From the NCBI RefSeq assembly GCF_006496635.1, contig NZ_CP022958.1, positions 5,332,001 through 5,396,000 of the forward strand: a stretch of DNA of 64,000 nucleotides, given 5' to 3'. Below are positions 44,222-52,651 of the stretch, one piece after another. Position 1 is the stretch's first letter; each line of letters opens with the position of its first letter. The DNA is from Azoarcus sp. DD4 (GTDB taxonomy: Bacteria > Pseudomonadota > Gammaproteobacteria > Burkholderiales > Rhodocyclaceae). Made by a program: the position numbers and the translations under genes. The notes beneath the pieces are model-generated. The model was not told where the DNA came from. It searched no databases and was given only the letters and a program-made list of their open reading frames with translations.

Positions 44222-45910
44222 ATGAACGCGACGTCGCAGGTCACGCTGATCACCACCGGCATGCTGCCCTTCCTGGTGCTGCTGAGTGCGGCACTGACGG
44301 CGCCGGTGTCCTTCCTGCTGCTGGCGCGTTATCGCCGTGCAGTACTGACGTCGATGGCGGCCAGCGCCGGCGCCGCCCCACCGCCGGAGATCGTCATCGC
44401 CGGCGAACCACCGCCCCGGCCGCTGGCGCTGGACTATCTCGATCCCGCCCGGTTGGCGCCCTCCCCGGTGCGCCGGGCCGTGCGCCACGCCATGCTCGGC
44501 GCCGTCCTCGGTTATGTCGCAGGTGGCCTTGCCTACGCACTGGTGATGTTCGGCGCCTGGCAGTACTTCACCCGCGACGGCGGTTTCGTGCTGTCGCGCT
44601 TTCTGTGGCTGATGTCCTGTTACGCGTGGCCCATCGCCCTGGCAGTGGGCCTGGTGGCAGCGGTCGACCTGCGCCAGCGCCTGCTGGTGGCACTCGGCTA
44701 TTTCGCCATCGTGCTGGCCGTCGCCATCCACGGCCTGCTGCGCAACGCCGGCCTCGACTTCGGCCAGCTCGCCACCTTCTGGCTGCTCACCAACGCACCC
44801 GCTACCGTGCTGCTGCTCGCCTTCCTGCATCGCCGGGTACGCGCGGTCGGCCCGCTGGTGCTCTGCTTCATGGTAGTGGCGGTCACCGGCAGCCAGTTGG
44901 CGGTAAGCCTGCTGGGATCGAACGATGCGGCGATGCGCACGGTAATTGCGCTGGGCGCGCCGTTCGGCCTGGGCAGCCGTGGCCTTTTTGGCCTCACGAT
45001 GCTGGTCGGCGCGGTACTCGCCGCCATCGTCGGCTGGCAATTGCTGCTGTGGCTGGGGCGCCGCCACCGTGCCCGGCGCAGCAGCGACCAGGCCTTGACG
45101 CTGGATGCGATGTGGTTGCTGTTCGGCGTGGTGCAGTCGATCACGCTCGCCTTCGAGGGCTGGCTGTGGGTACTGACCGGCCTGGTCGCCTTCATCGCCT
45201 ACCTGCTGACCAGACGGCTGACGTGGGTGCTGGCGCGGCCGGTGGTCGCTAGCGAACACGCGCCATCCCTGCTGCTTCTGCGGGTGTTCGCACTCGGTGC
45301 GCGCAGCGAGCGCCTGTTCGACGCACTCGGCAAGTACTGGTTGCGGCTCGGCGACATCAGCCTGATCGCCGGCCCCGATCTCGCCACCAGCACGGTGGAA
45401 CCGCATGAATTCCTGGATTTCGTCAGCGGCCGGCTGTCACGCCAGTTCGTCGGCGGCGACAGCGACCTCGAGCGCCGCATCTCCAGCCGCGACCTCGGCC
45501 CCGACCCGGACGGACGCTACCGCGTCAATGAGCTGTTCTGCCATGCGGACACCTGGCAGCAGGCGATGCGCCGGCTGGCCGCACTGGCCGACGTGGTGCT
45601 GATGGACCTGCGCAGCTTCTCGACCGGCAACCACGGTTGCCTCTACGAACTGCGCCACCTGCTGGACGCGGTAGCGCTGCAACGGGTGGTGTTCCTGATC
45701 GACGCCAGCACCGATCGGACCGTCCTCGCGGATGCACTGACCGGCCTGTGGCAGGCGCTGGCGCCTGACTCCCCCAACCGTGGCGCGGCCGCTCCCCGCG
45801 CGCGCCTGATCGACATCCGGAACGCGAATGCCGCGACGCTGAGCGCGCTGCTCGACTGCCTGCACGGCGCAGTGAGGGTCGCGCCCGGCGAGCGACTCAG
45901 CCGACAGTGA
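44222..45910 (+). CDS. Polytopic membrane protein with a C-terminal soluble domain of unknown type
   Basis: A 562-residue protein I do not recognise by name. About eight to ten hydrophobic helices lie between residues 14 and 335 (for example 14-34, 92-112, 125-149, 155-172, 207-230, 256-279, 296-335). Residues about 345-562 are soluble and alternate beta/alpha: LLLLRVFALGARSERLFDALG, WLRLGDISLIAGPDLA, LADVVLMDLRSFSTGNHGCLYELRHLLD and RVVFLIDASTDR. This loosely resembles TIR/SEFIR-like or nucleotide-binding Rossmann folds, but no catalytic motif is assured. It is divergent from the GH19 gene and overlaps the end of the gene on the opposite strand by 14 bp. Confidence 0.8.
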   Translation: MNATSQVTLITTGMLPFLVLLSAALTAPVSFLLLARYRRAVLTSMAASAGAAPPPEIVIAGEPPPRPLALDYLDPARLAPSPVRRAVRHAMLGAVLGYVAGGLAYALVMFGAWQYFTRDGGFVLSRFLWLMSCYAWPIALAVGLVAAVDLRQRLLVALGYFAIVLAVAIHGLLRNAGLDFGQLATFWLLTNAPATVLLLAFLHRRVRAVGPLVLCFMVVAVTGSQLAVSLLGSNDAAMRTVIALGAPFGLGSRGLFGLTMLVGAVLAAIVGWQLLLWLGRRHRARRSSDQALTLDAMWLLFGVVQSITLAFEGWLWVLTGLVAFIAYLLTRRLTWVLARPVVASEHAPSLLLLRVFALGARSERLFDALGKYWLRLGDISLIAGPDLATSTVEPHEFLDFVSGRLSRQFVGGDSDLERRISSRDLGPDPDGRYRVNELFCHADTWQQAMRRLAALADVVLMDLRSFSTGNHGCLYELRHLLDAVALQRVVFLIDASTDRTVLADALTGLWQALAPDSPNRGAAAPRARLIDIRNANAATLSALLDCLHGAVRVAPGERLSRQ

Positions 45911-46214
45911 AGCTGGGAATATCGACGCGGACCACCGGGCGTTCGAGGGCAGCCGCCGTGACCGCGGCGAAACGCTGCGCCCAGGGGCCGTTCTCGGCAA
46001 AGCGGGCCTCGCCGCCATACTTGGCGACGTTGAGGATCATGTCCAGCACCAGCACCTTGCCCATGGGGTTCGACGGCGTGCATTCCAGCGCCTCGAACTC
46101 CTTGGCCAGCCAGGCGCGGGCCTCGTCCTTCTTCAGCCCTGCAGTCTCGCTGTCGGACACCGTCAGTTCGAACTCACGCTCAGGGCCAAAGGCCACGATC
46201 ACGACTTGGGACAT
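45897..46214 (-). CDS. Conserved small hypothetical protein
   Basis: A 105-residue cytosolic protein with a strong GGAGGAGA ribosome-binding site before ATG 46214. The sequence (MSQVVIVAFGPEREFELTV, LKKDEARAWLAKEFEALE, KVLVLDMILNVAKYGGEARF) has a small alpha/beta look and no transmembrane or catalytic signature. It is convergent with the membrane-protein gene and overlaps its last 14 bp. Function unknown. Confidence 0.8.
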   Translation of the reverse strand: MSQVVIVAFGPEREFELTVSDSETAGLKKDEARAWLAKEFEALECTPSNPMGKVLVLDMILNVAKYGGEARFAENGPWAQRFAAVTAAALERPVVRVDIPSFTVG

Positions 46215-46522
46215 GGCGAGTCTCCTCCTTTGGTCTGGATTCATTGTGTGCCGCACATTGTTGGTGTGGCAACGCCGGCGCGCAAGAAACGTATCGAAAT
46301 GTGACCTCCCCCGCCCCGGCGTGGCCCGCCGCTGGCACGTGGCTGCCGGCGCCGCGGCCAATCTGGGATAATCCGCCGAACTTTGCCCCGGAACCCGCCA
46401 GTGCTCCGTCCCCTTGCCGCGCCGGCATCGCCTCCGGCGCAAGCCGCAACGCCACGCCCGCTCCACACCAAGCATCGCCTTCCGCTCCCGGCCACGCCGG
46501 CGCCAGTGCCGGAGGTGCGCCG
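46215..46522. other. Divergent promoter region between the small hypothetical gene and ampG
   Basis: About 308 bp between two divergent starts. GATAAT (46369-46374) could be the ampG -10. TGCCGCAC and GTGTGGCA (about 46249-46271) form an imperfect eight-base inverted repeat nearer the other gene. No additional gene is supported. Confidence 0.4.
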
Positions 46523-48043
46523 ATGACGGCACACGCGCTCCGGCGCGGCTGGCGCCTGTTCGCCATCCTGGTGCTCGGCTTCGCCTCCGGCCTGCCCCTC
46601 GCGCTTACCGGCCAGGCGATGCAGGCCTGGCTGACGGTGGATGGCGTGGACATCGCCACCATCGGCTTCTTCGGTCTGGTCGGCGTGCCCTACACGTTCA
46701 AGTTCCTGTGGGCGCCGTTGATGGATCGCTTCGAGCCGCCGCTGCTCGGCCGTCGCCGCGGCTGGCTGGTGCTGACCCAGCTCGCGCTGGCCGGCCTGCT
46801 GTGGTGGATGGGCAGGCTTTCGCCCAGCGGCACGCCTGAACTCTTCGCCATCGCCGCCTTGCTGGTGGCCTTCCTGTCGGCGTCACAGGATGTCGTCGTC
46901 GATGCCTATCGCACCGACCTGCTGCCAGAGGACGAACGCGGCCTGGGCGCCTCGGTACACGTGTTTGCCTACCGGTTGGCGATGATCCTGTCCGGCGGCA
47001 TCGCCCTGATCTGGGCCGGCCAATGGCAGTCCTGGCCACGCGTGTACGAGACCATGTCGGCGATCATGCTCGCCTGCTGCGTGATCTCGATGTTCGCGCT
47101 GCCGCGGGTCGCGACCCACCTGCGTCCGCTCGAATCCGACCCGGTGCGCGAACTCGTCGGCTTCGTCGCGATGCTGGCCGGGCTGGGCGTCGGCTACCTC
47201 GCCGCGCACCAGGCGCTGATCCTGCTCGGCCTCGATCCCGACGACGCCAACCGCTGGATACAGCTGCTGTTCGTGCTCGCCGAGATCGCGGTGGCGCTGC
47301 CGCTGGCCTACTGGGCGGCGCGCCGGGCCGGCTTCGAGACGCTTAACCGCTCGCTGTCGAGCTACTTCGCGCAGCAGGGCGCGGCCGCCTTCCTCGCGCT
47401 CATCATCCTCTACAAGCTGGGCGATGCCTTCGCCGGCAGCCTCACCACACCTTTCCTGATCAAGGGCATGGGCTTCAGCCAGGAAGAGGTCGGTATCGCC
47501 AACAAGATGATAGGCATCTGGCTGACCATCCTCGGCGCCTTCGTCGGCGGCCTGATCATGACGCGGCTGGCGCTGTACCGCTCGCTGCTGCTGTTCGGCA
47601 TCCTGCAGCTGGTGTCCAACTTCGGTTTCTATCTGCTGGCCGAACTCGGCCGCGGCGCCTGGGGCGCGGTGGAGATGCCCGCCTTCGACTGGGGCATCGT
47701 CGCCCTCGACGGCCCGGCTCAACTGGACTGGCTACTGCTCGTGGTGATCGCGGGCGAAAATATCTCCGGCGGCATGGGCACGGTGGCCTTCATCGCGCTG
47801 CTGATGGCCCTGTGCAATCAGCATTTCACCGCCACCCACTACGCGCTGCTGTCGGCCTTCGCCGCGGTCGGCCGCATCTACGTGAGTCCGCTCTCCGGCG
47901 TGCTCTCGGCCAGCATAGGCTGGCCATCGTTCTTCCTGTTCTCCATCGTCGTCGCAGTGCCGGGCGTGCTCATGGTCTGGCTGTTGCGCGACGCGCTCGG
48001 CGCGCTCGGCCGCCCGCGCGTCGACGCCGCAATGGACGACTGA
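46523..48043 (+). CDS. ampG: AmpG-like muropeptide permease (MFS)
   Basis: Inner-membrane transporter of 506 residues with about 14 helices, importing anhydro-muropeptides for cell-wall recycling. LGFASGLPLALTGQAMQAWL, GVPYTFKFLWAPLMDRFEPP and SQDVVVDAYRTDLLP are the AmpG signatures. The later TYRA.. region and extra C-terminal helices fit the long AmpG type. The start has GGAGG nine bases before ATG. The GH19-type enzyme nearby may share the cell-wall theme. Confidence 0.93.
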   Translation: MTAHALRRGWRLFAILVLGFASGLPLALTGQAMQAWLTVDGVDIATIGFFGLVGVPYTFKFLWAPLMDRFEPPLLGRRRGWLVLTQLALAGLLWWMGRLSPSGTPELFAIAALLVAFLSASQDVVVDAYRTDLLPEDERGLGASVHVFAYRLAMILSGGIALIWAGQWQSWPRVYETMSAIMLACCVISMFALPRVATHLRPLESDPVRELVGFVAMLAGLGVGYLAAHQALILLGLDPDDANRWIQLLFVLAEIAVALPLAYWAARRAGFETLNRSLSSYFAQQGAAAFLALIILYKLGDAFAGSLTTPFLIKGMGFSQEEVGIANKMIGIWLTILGAFVGGLIMTRLALYRSLLLFGILQLVSNFGFYLLAELGRGAWGAVEMPAFDWGIVALDGPAQLDWLLLVVIAGENISGGMGTVAFIALLMALCNQHFTATHYALLSAFAAVGRIYVSPLSGVLSASIGWPSFFLFSIVVAVPGVLMVWLLRDALGALGRPRVDAAMDD

Positions 48044-48065
48044 ATCCTCCCTACGACTACGCCAC

Positions 48066-48791
48066 ATGACTGCCAACGCCCTGATTGCCGCCGCTCGACA
48101 ACTCTCCGACGCGGTAGACGCGATGCGCTTCGGCGCCCCCGTCAGCCACGTCTACAATCCGCTCAGCTACGCGTGGGACATACACCGCAACTACCTCGCG
48201 CGTTACGGCGAAGGACACAAGCGAGTGGTCTTCCTGGGCATGAACCCCGGCCCCTTCGGCATGGCACAGATCGGCGTGCCGTTCGGCGAGATCGGCACCG
48301 CGCGCGACTGGCTCGGCCTCGAAGGCCCTGTCGGCCAACCCGCGCTGAGCAACCCGAAGCGACCGGTGGAGGGCTTTGCCTGCAAGCGCTCCGAAGTCAG
48401 CGGCCAGCGTCTGTGGGGCCTGTTCCGCGCCCGTTTCGGCACGCCCGAAGCCTTCTTCGCCGACCACTTCGTCGCCAACTACTGCCCGCTCGCCTTCTTC
48501 GAGGATGGGCGCAATCTCACGCCAGACAAGCTGCCTGCGGCCGAACAGCGCCCCCTGCTCGCGGCTTGCGACGCCCATCTGCGCACCCTGGCGGAAGTGC
48601 TCGCGCCCGAGTGGGTGATAGGCATCGGCGCCTGGGCGGAACAACGCGCAGCCCAAGCGCTGACCGGCCTGCCGCTCAGGCTGGGCCGCATCCTCCACCC
48701 GAGCCCGGCCAGTCCGGCCGCCAACCGCGGCTGGGCGGAAGCGGCCAGCCGCCAGCTCGAGACCCTGGGCATCTGGGATCCGGCAAGATGA
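48066..48791 (+). CDS. SMUG1-like uracil-DNA glycosylase
   Basis: A 241-residue DNA-repair glycosylase of the single-strand-selective (SMUG1) family, which removes uracil and oxidised pyrimidines such as 5-hydroxymethyluracil. Motif 1 is GMNPGPFGMAQIGVPFGE, residues 58-75, with the catalytic Asn at about 60. Motif 2 is HPSPASPAANRGW near residue 212. VYNPLSYAWDIHRNYLARYG and LSNPKRPVEGF are also SMUG-specific. SMUG1 is mainly animal; bacterial members are sporadic. It begins 22 bp after ampG. Confidence 0.93.
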   Translation: MTANALIAAARQLSDAVDAMRFGAPVSHVYNPLSYAWDIHRNYLARYGEGHKRVVFLGMNPGPFGMAQIGVPFGEIGTARDWLGLEGPVGQPALSNPKRPVEGFACKRSEVSGQRLWGLFRARFGTPEAFFADHFVANYCPLAFFEDGRNLTPDKLPAAEQRPLLAACDAHLRTLAEVLAPEWVIGIGAWAEQRAAQALTGLPLRLGRILHPSPASPAANRGWAEAASRQLETLGIWDPAR

Positions 48792-48985
48792 ACGACACAC
48801 GCAACGGTGAAGGCGGGGTGCGCCAGCGCAGGAAGGGCACCCGCAAATCGAATCGCAGCACGCCCCGGACGGCGCTGCCGCCCGCCGCCCCGCCGCCTGC
48901 GGACGAGGTGGCGGCTGACAGAAACCCGGCTATTATTCATAATTATGGAAAGACCCAAGATTCGAGTGTCTTCCAGGAAGCCCCA

Positions 48986-49639
48986 ATGACCCCAGATATC
49001 GATCAATTGTTCAGCAACAACAAGGCCTGGTCCGAGCGCATGCATAACGAGGACCCGGAGTTCTTCAGCCGGCTGGCCAATCAGCAGACGCCCGAATACC
49101 TGTGGATAGGCTGCTCCGACAGCCGCGTGCCGGCCAACCAGATCATCGGGCTGGCACCGGGCGAGGTCTTCGTTCACCGTAACGTCGCCAACGTGGTGGT
49201 GCACACCGACCTCAACGCACTGTCGGTCATCCAGTACGCGGTGGACGTACTGCGGGTAAAGCACATTCTGGTCGTCGGCCACTACGGCTGTGGCGGCGTG
49301 AAGGCCGCGCTGAACAACAACCGTCTCGGCCTCATCGACAATTGGCTGCGTCATGTCCAGGACGTGCGCGACAGGCACGAAGCCTTGCTGACGGCGATCC
49401 CGGATCCGTCGGAGCGGGTAGACCGCCTGTGCGAATTCAATGCCATGCAGCAGGTGGTGAACATCTGCCAGACCTCGGTCCTGCGCGAAGCCTGGGCACG
49501 CGGCCAGAAGGTGAATGTCCACGCCTGGTGCTACGGCCTCAAGGACGGCCTGGTGCACGATCTCGGCATCGATGCCAGCAGTCGCGACGAAGCACTCGAC
49601 CAGTACCGCGATGCTGTCGCACAGCTGAAGACCGCCTGA
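48986..49639 (+). CDS. can: Beta-class carbonic anhydrase
   Basis: Zinc enzyme of 217 residues interconverting CO2 and bicarbonate. The zinc ligands are visible: Cys and the Asp/Arg pair in WIGCSDSRVP, and His/Cys in VGHYGCGGV. AGGAAG precedes ATG 48986. The frame is open upstream to an ATG at 48788 beside the preceding gene, adding a basic low-complexity stretch (MNDTRNGEGGVRQRRK...), but the family start is the inner ATG. An AT-rich segment 48931-48960 is the likely promoter. Confidence 0.95.
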   Translation: MTPDIDQLFSNNKAWSERMHNEDPEFFSRLANQQTPEYLWIGCSDSRVPANQIIGLAPGEVFVHRNVANVVVHTDLNALSVIQYAVDVLRVKHILVVGHYGCGGVKAALNNNRLGLIDNWLRHVQDVRDRHEALLTAIPDPSERVDRLCEFNAMQQVVNICQTSVLREAWARGQKVNVHAWCYGLKDGLVHDLGIDASSRDEALDQYRDAVAQLKTA

Positions 49640-49652
49640 GCCCTTCGGTACG

Positions 49653-49687
49653 CCGCAGTCGCACCCCGTCCCGGGCAGCGACTGCGG
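49653..49687 (+). repeat. Stem-loop downstream of can
   Basis: Perfect ten-base arms CCGCAGTCGC (49653-49662) and GCGACTGCGG (49678-49687) with a 15-base loop, 13 bp after the can stop. No T-run follows, so it may stabilise the transcript end or support Rho-type termination. Confidence 0.5.
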
Positions 49688-49918
49688 ACCGGAATGCACC
49701 GCCCCTGCCTGCCGTTCCGCAGCCCCGCTCTACCGCCCTGTTTCCCGCTCGCCGCCAAACTGGCCCGGAACCGGCCTGCCGAGTAGCCCCCGTTCCAACG
49801 CGGAATGCTGCGCCGCATCAGCATACAGGCCATGTCCGCGCATGAGCAGAACCCCGTATGGCTGTCGTCTCAATTCGATTCACTAATAAGTGGATATAAA
49901 TTTTTGAAGCTTATGTTG

Positions 49919-49947
49919 TTGCGTCGCAGCATCCGCTGGGCTATTCT
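49919..49947 (+). promoter_or_regulatory. Promoter of the candidate small RNA
   Basis: TTGCGT (49919-49924) and TATTCT (49942-49947) have 17-bp spacing, preceded by an AT-rich stretch (49885-49915). The predicted start is near 49954, just before the C/T-rich segment and the terminator. Confidence 0.55.
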
Positions 49948-49953
49948 AGAACC

Positions 49954-50017
49954 GTCTCCTCCACCCTCCTCCTTTGGTGTGGATTTGGCCCGGGTGCCCC
50001 AAGTACCCGGGCTTTTT
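49954..50017 (+). ncRNA. Candidate small RNA with C-rich CUCCUCC segment
   Basis: A promoter-like pair at 49919-49947 and a strong terminator at 49988-50017 frame a transcript of about 60-65 bases with no reading frame. Its 5' part holds CTCCTCC and CCTCCTCC repeats (about 49956-49973), which are complementary to ribosome-binding sites. It then has a short linker and the terminator hairpin with a T-tract. This resembles trans-acting sRNAs of the CCUCCUCC type. It lies in the 448-bp spacer between can and priA. Confidence 0.5.
49988..50017 (+). terminator. Intrinsic terminator upstream (3' side) of priA
   Basis: GCCCGGGT (49988-49995) and ACCCGGGC (50005-50012) form a perfect eight-pair stem with a nine-base loop followed by TTTTTC and more T. 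The T-run is only on the plus strand, so it does not serve priA, which ends 71 bp away on the opposite strand. Confidence 0.9.
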
Positions 50018-50087
50018 CTTTTTCCGGCCCTTGGTTCAGGCGATCGACCGCCACCGCTGATCCACCGGCCGTGCCGGAAACGGTCGC

Positions 50088-52259
50088 TCAGACATCCAGC
50101 GGATCGACGTCGAGTTGCCAGCGCAGGTCGCGTGCGGTGCGCTGTCCCCGCAACACCGTCATCCACGCAGCCAGAAAGTTCTGCAGCACGCCACGCTGGT
50201 CCGCCTCGACCAGCAACTGCGCGCGCTCGCGCCGCGCCAGGCGGGTCAGCCGCATCGGCACCGGGTCGTACAGCCGCAGCGCTTCCGGCGCCATCTCCTC
50301 GGCCAGACGGCGCGCGTGGCGCAGGAAGTCGACCGCTACATCCAGCGCCGGCGCGTCTGCGCGCAGCATCGCCTGATAACTGTATGGCGGAAAGCCGGCC
50401 TGACGGCGCTCCTCCAACGCCATCGCGGCAAAGGCATCGAAATCGTGACGGGCGAGGTGCTGATAGAGCGCATGGCCCGGATATTCGGTCTGGATCAGCA
50501 CTTCGCCGGCGAGATGGCCGCGGCCGGCCCGGCCGCCGACCTGCATGAGCTGCTGGAAGAGGCGTTCGGGCGCGCGAAAATCGGCCGCATGCAGCGAGGA
50601 GTCGGCCCCGATCACCCCGACCAGCGTGAGCCGCGGAAAGTCGTGCCCTTTCGCCATCATCTGGGTGCCGACGAGAATATCGGCCGCACCATCGGCGATG
50701 GTCTGCAACAGCGCCTCCCACTGCGCGCGGGTCCGCGCGACATCGCGATCGACCCGCAGCACGCGCGCCTCGGGAAACAACTCGGCCAGACGCGCCTCGA
50801 CCCGCTGCGTGCCGCGCCCATAAGGCTGGATGTCCTGGTCGCCGCAGGACGGACAAGCCGGCGGGATGGCGCCTTCGCAACCGCAGTGGTGACAACGCAG
50901 GCGACGGTCGGCCAGATGCACCACCAGGTTGGCCGAGCAATGCGGGCAACGGCTCACCCAACCGCAGGACGGACAGGACAGCACCGGCGCATAGCCGCGG
51001 CGGTTGAGGAACACCAGGCTCTGTTCTCCGCGCGCCAACCGGACTTCGACGGCCTTGCACAGCGCCGGACTCAGTCCTTCGTCCAGCCGCAGCCGGCGGG
51101 TATCGACGTAGCGCACCGGCGGCAGCGTCGACGCCAGCGCGCGCTTGCTCAGGTTGAGGCTGGTGTAGCGCCCTTGGCGCGCGTGTTGCCAGGTCTCCAG
51201 CGAGGGCGTTGCCGAACCGAGGACCACCGGTACGTCGCGCTGACGCGCGCGCCACACGGCAACATCGCGCGCCGAATAGCGCACGCCTTCCTGCTGCTTG
51301 TACGAAGCGTCGTGTTCCTCATCGACCAGGATCAGGCCGAGCCGTGGCAGTGGAGCGAACACCGCGAGCCGCGTGCCCAGCACGATATCCGCCTGCCCCT
51401 CCAGTGCCTGCACGAATCCGCGCGAACGCGCGCCTTCGGCCAGCGCCGAATGCAGACTGACGACGTTGGCGGCGGGAAAGCGCTGCGCAACCCGGCGCTC
51501 GAGTTGGGGCGTGAGCGCAATCTCCGGCACCAGCATCAGAACCTGCCGGCCACCGGCCAGCGCCTGCTCCGCCAGGCGTAGATAGACCTCGGTCTTGCCG
51601 CTGCCGGTCACGCCCTGCAGCAGCCAGCAACGGAAACCTGCGCCGGCAGCCTCGACCGCGGCGATCGCGGCGGCTTGCTCCTCGGTCAGGGTCGGCGCCG
51701 CTGCCGCCTGATGGGGCGCCCCCGCAGACGCCGTCTGCAGCCAGCCGCGTCGCAGGGCATCGCCGACCGCGGCCCCCGACGGCAGTTCGCGCATCGCACT
51801 GCGGCGCAGCGGCCCGCCGGCCTCGATCAGCTCGCGCAACAGCGCAAGCGCCCGGCTGTCGCGCCGCGCAGCGGCCACGGCCTCGCGCCCGGCCTCGGCG
51901 AGTTCGAGCAACGGATCGACATCGTCGCTGCTGACACCATCGGCGCGCCGCAGGCCGGGCGGCAGCGCCAGCGCGATCACCTCTCCAAGTGGCGCGTGGT
52001 AGTAGCGCGCAACGAAGCCGACCAGCGCCAGCCAGTCGGCTGGCAGCGGATCGACTTCCCGCTGGATATGGATGACCGGTTTGAGGCGGGCGAGCTCGAC
52101 ATCGGCCACGTCCGGCAGCGCGAGGATGACGCCGCTCTTTTCACTTCGTCCGAACGGCACCCTGACGCATCGACCAACATCCGTTTCGCATGCATCTTCA
52201 CTCGTATAATCAAAAGCCTGCGGTATCGGAACCGGTAGCGCGACGCGGACTATGCGCAT
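50088..52259 (-). CDS. priA: PriA, primosomal replication-restart helicase
   Basis: A 723-residue 3'-5' DNA helicase that reloads the replisome at stalled forks. An N-terminal DNA-binding domain (VRVALPVPIPQAFDY) is followed by Walker A GVTGSGKTE, DEEH box LVDEEHDASYKQQEG, zinc-binding cysteines in CPSCGWVSRCPHC and CHHCGC...CPSCG, and helicase motifs ADILVGTQMMAKGHDFP and QVGGRAGRG. Length is normal. It diverges from the AT-rich DnaA-box spacer that precedes hemE's 3' end. Confidence 0.97.
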   Translation of the reverse strand: MRIVRVALPVPIPQAFDYTSEDACETDVGRCVRVPFGRSEKSGVILALPDVADVELARLKPVIHIQREVDPLPADWLALVGFVARYYHAPLGEVIALALPPGLRRADGVSSDDVDPLLELAEAGREAVAAARRDSRALALLRELIEAGGPLRRSAMRELPSGAAVGDALRRGWLQTASAGAPHQAAAAPTLTEEQAAAIAAVEAAGAGFRCWLLQGVTGSGKTEVYLRLAEQALAGGRQVLMLVPEIALTPQLERRVAQRFPAANVVSLHSALAEGARSRGFVQALEGQADIVLGTRLAVFAPLPRLGLILVDEEHDASYKQQEGVRYSARDVAVWRARQRDVPVVLGSATPSLETWQHARQGRYTSLNLSKRALASTLPPVRYVDTRRLRLDEGLSPALCKAVEVRLARGEQSLVFLNRRGYAPVLSCPSCGWVSRCPHCSANLVVHLADRRLRCHHCGCEGAIPPACPSCGDQDIQPYGRGTQRVEARLAELFPEARVLRVDRDVARTRAQWEALLQTIADGAADILVGTQMMAKGHDFPRLTLVGVIGADSSLHAADFRAPERLFQQLMQVGGRAGRGHLAGEVLIQTEYPGHALYQHLARHDFDAFAAMALEERRQAGFPPYSYQAMLRADAPALDVAVDFLRHARRLAEEMAPEALRLYDPVPMRLTRLARRERAQLLVEADQRGVLQNFLAAWMTVLRGQRTARDLRWQLDVDPLDV

Positions 52260-52267
52260 TCACTTCC

Positions 52268-52408
52268 TTGTTTGCTTTATAACAAACAAAATAAATCAAT
52301 AACTTAATTCGTTTATCTGAGAATCAACTGTGCGTAATCAGGCTAAATACTTGGGCCGAAACCCGCTGGAGGCTTGTCCACAAAAGCTGTGGATAAGTTT
52401 GTGGGAAA
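52268..52408. other. AT-rich spacer with clustered DnaA-type boxes (origin-like or DnaA-regulated)
   Basis: The 392-bp spacer between priA and the hemE stop is the most AT-rich part of the window. TTGTTTG/CAAACAA (52268-52274 and 52283-52289) is an inverted repeat, and AATAAATCAATAACTTAATT follows as a DUE-like tract. DnaA-type boxes: TTGTCCACA (52374-52382), a perfect TGTGGATAA (52388-52396) and TGTGGGAAA (52400-52408, one mismatch). A second AT-rich run lies at 52478-52502. No gene was found here. Confidence 0.55.
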
Positions 52409-52572
52409 GCTGGGTGAATCAGCCTCAATCCTGCGCCGTACAAGCCTTTCTGTCACTTTGCCTTAACATTGCGCAACAAAATTTTCATTTATTTTCAATG
52501 CCTTGCCGTTTCAATGCATAACGCACCATGCCAGTGCATCGAAGCCGAAAAAAATCGGATCGGTGTGCATAA

Positions 52573-52605
52573 GTCAAGCGGGAAATTGCGAATTCCCCGC
52601 TTGAC
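52573..52605 (-). repeat. Inverted repeat downstream of hemE
   Basis: GTCAAGCGGG (52573-52582) and CCCGCTTGAC (52596-52605) are perfect ten-base arms, 47 bp beyond the hemE stop on the minus strand. Only a weak T-rich sequence follows, so it is a possible but not strong hemE terminator. Confidence 0.5.
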
Positions 52606-52651
52606 AGGGAACGCTATCGACACCGTCGACGGCGCATGTCGGTGTTGTCGC

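Noticed and set aside
43274..45910. Prophage remnant
   Set aside because: Only the endolysin-like gene suggests it; there is no integrase, structural gene, attachment repeat or shift in base composition.
48788..48985. An N-terminal extension of carbonic anhydrase starting at the ATG at 48788
   Set aside because: The added stretch is low-complexity and basic, lies across the probable promoter, and the inner ATG has a good ribosome-binding site and family-matching start.
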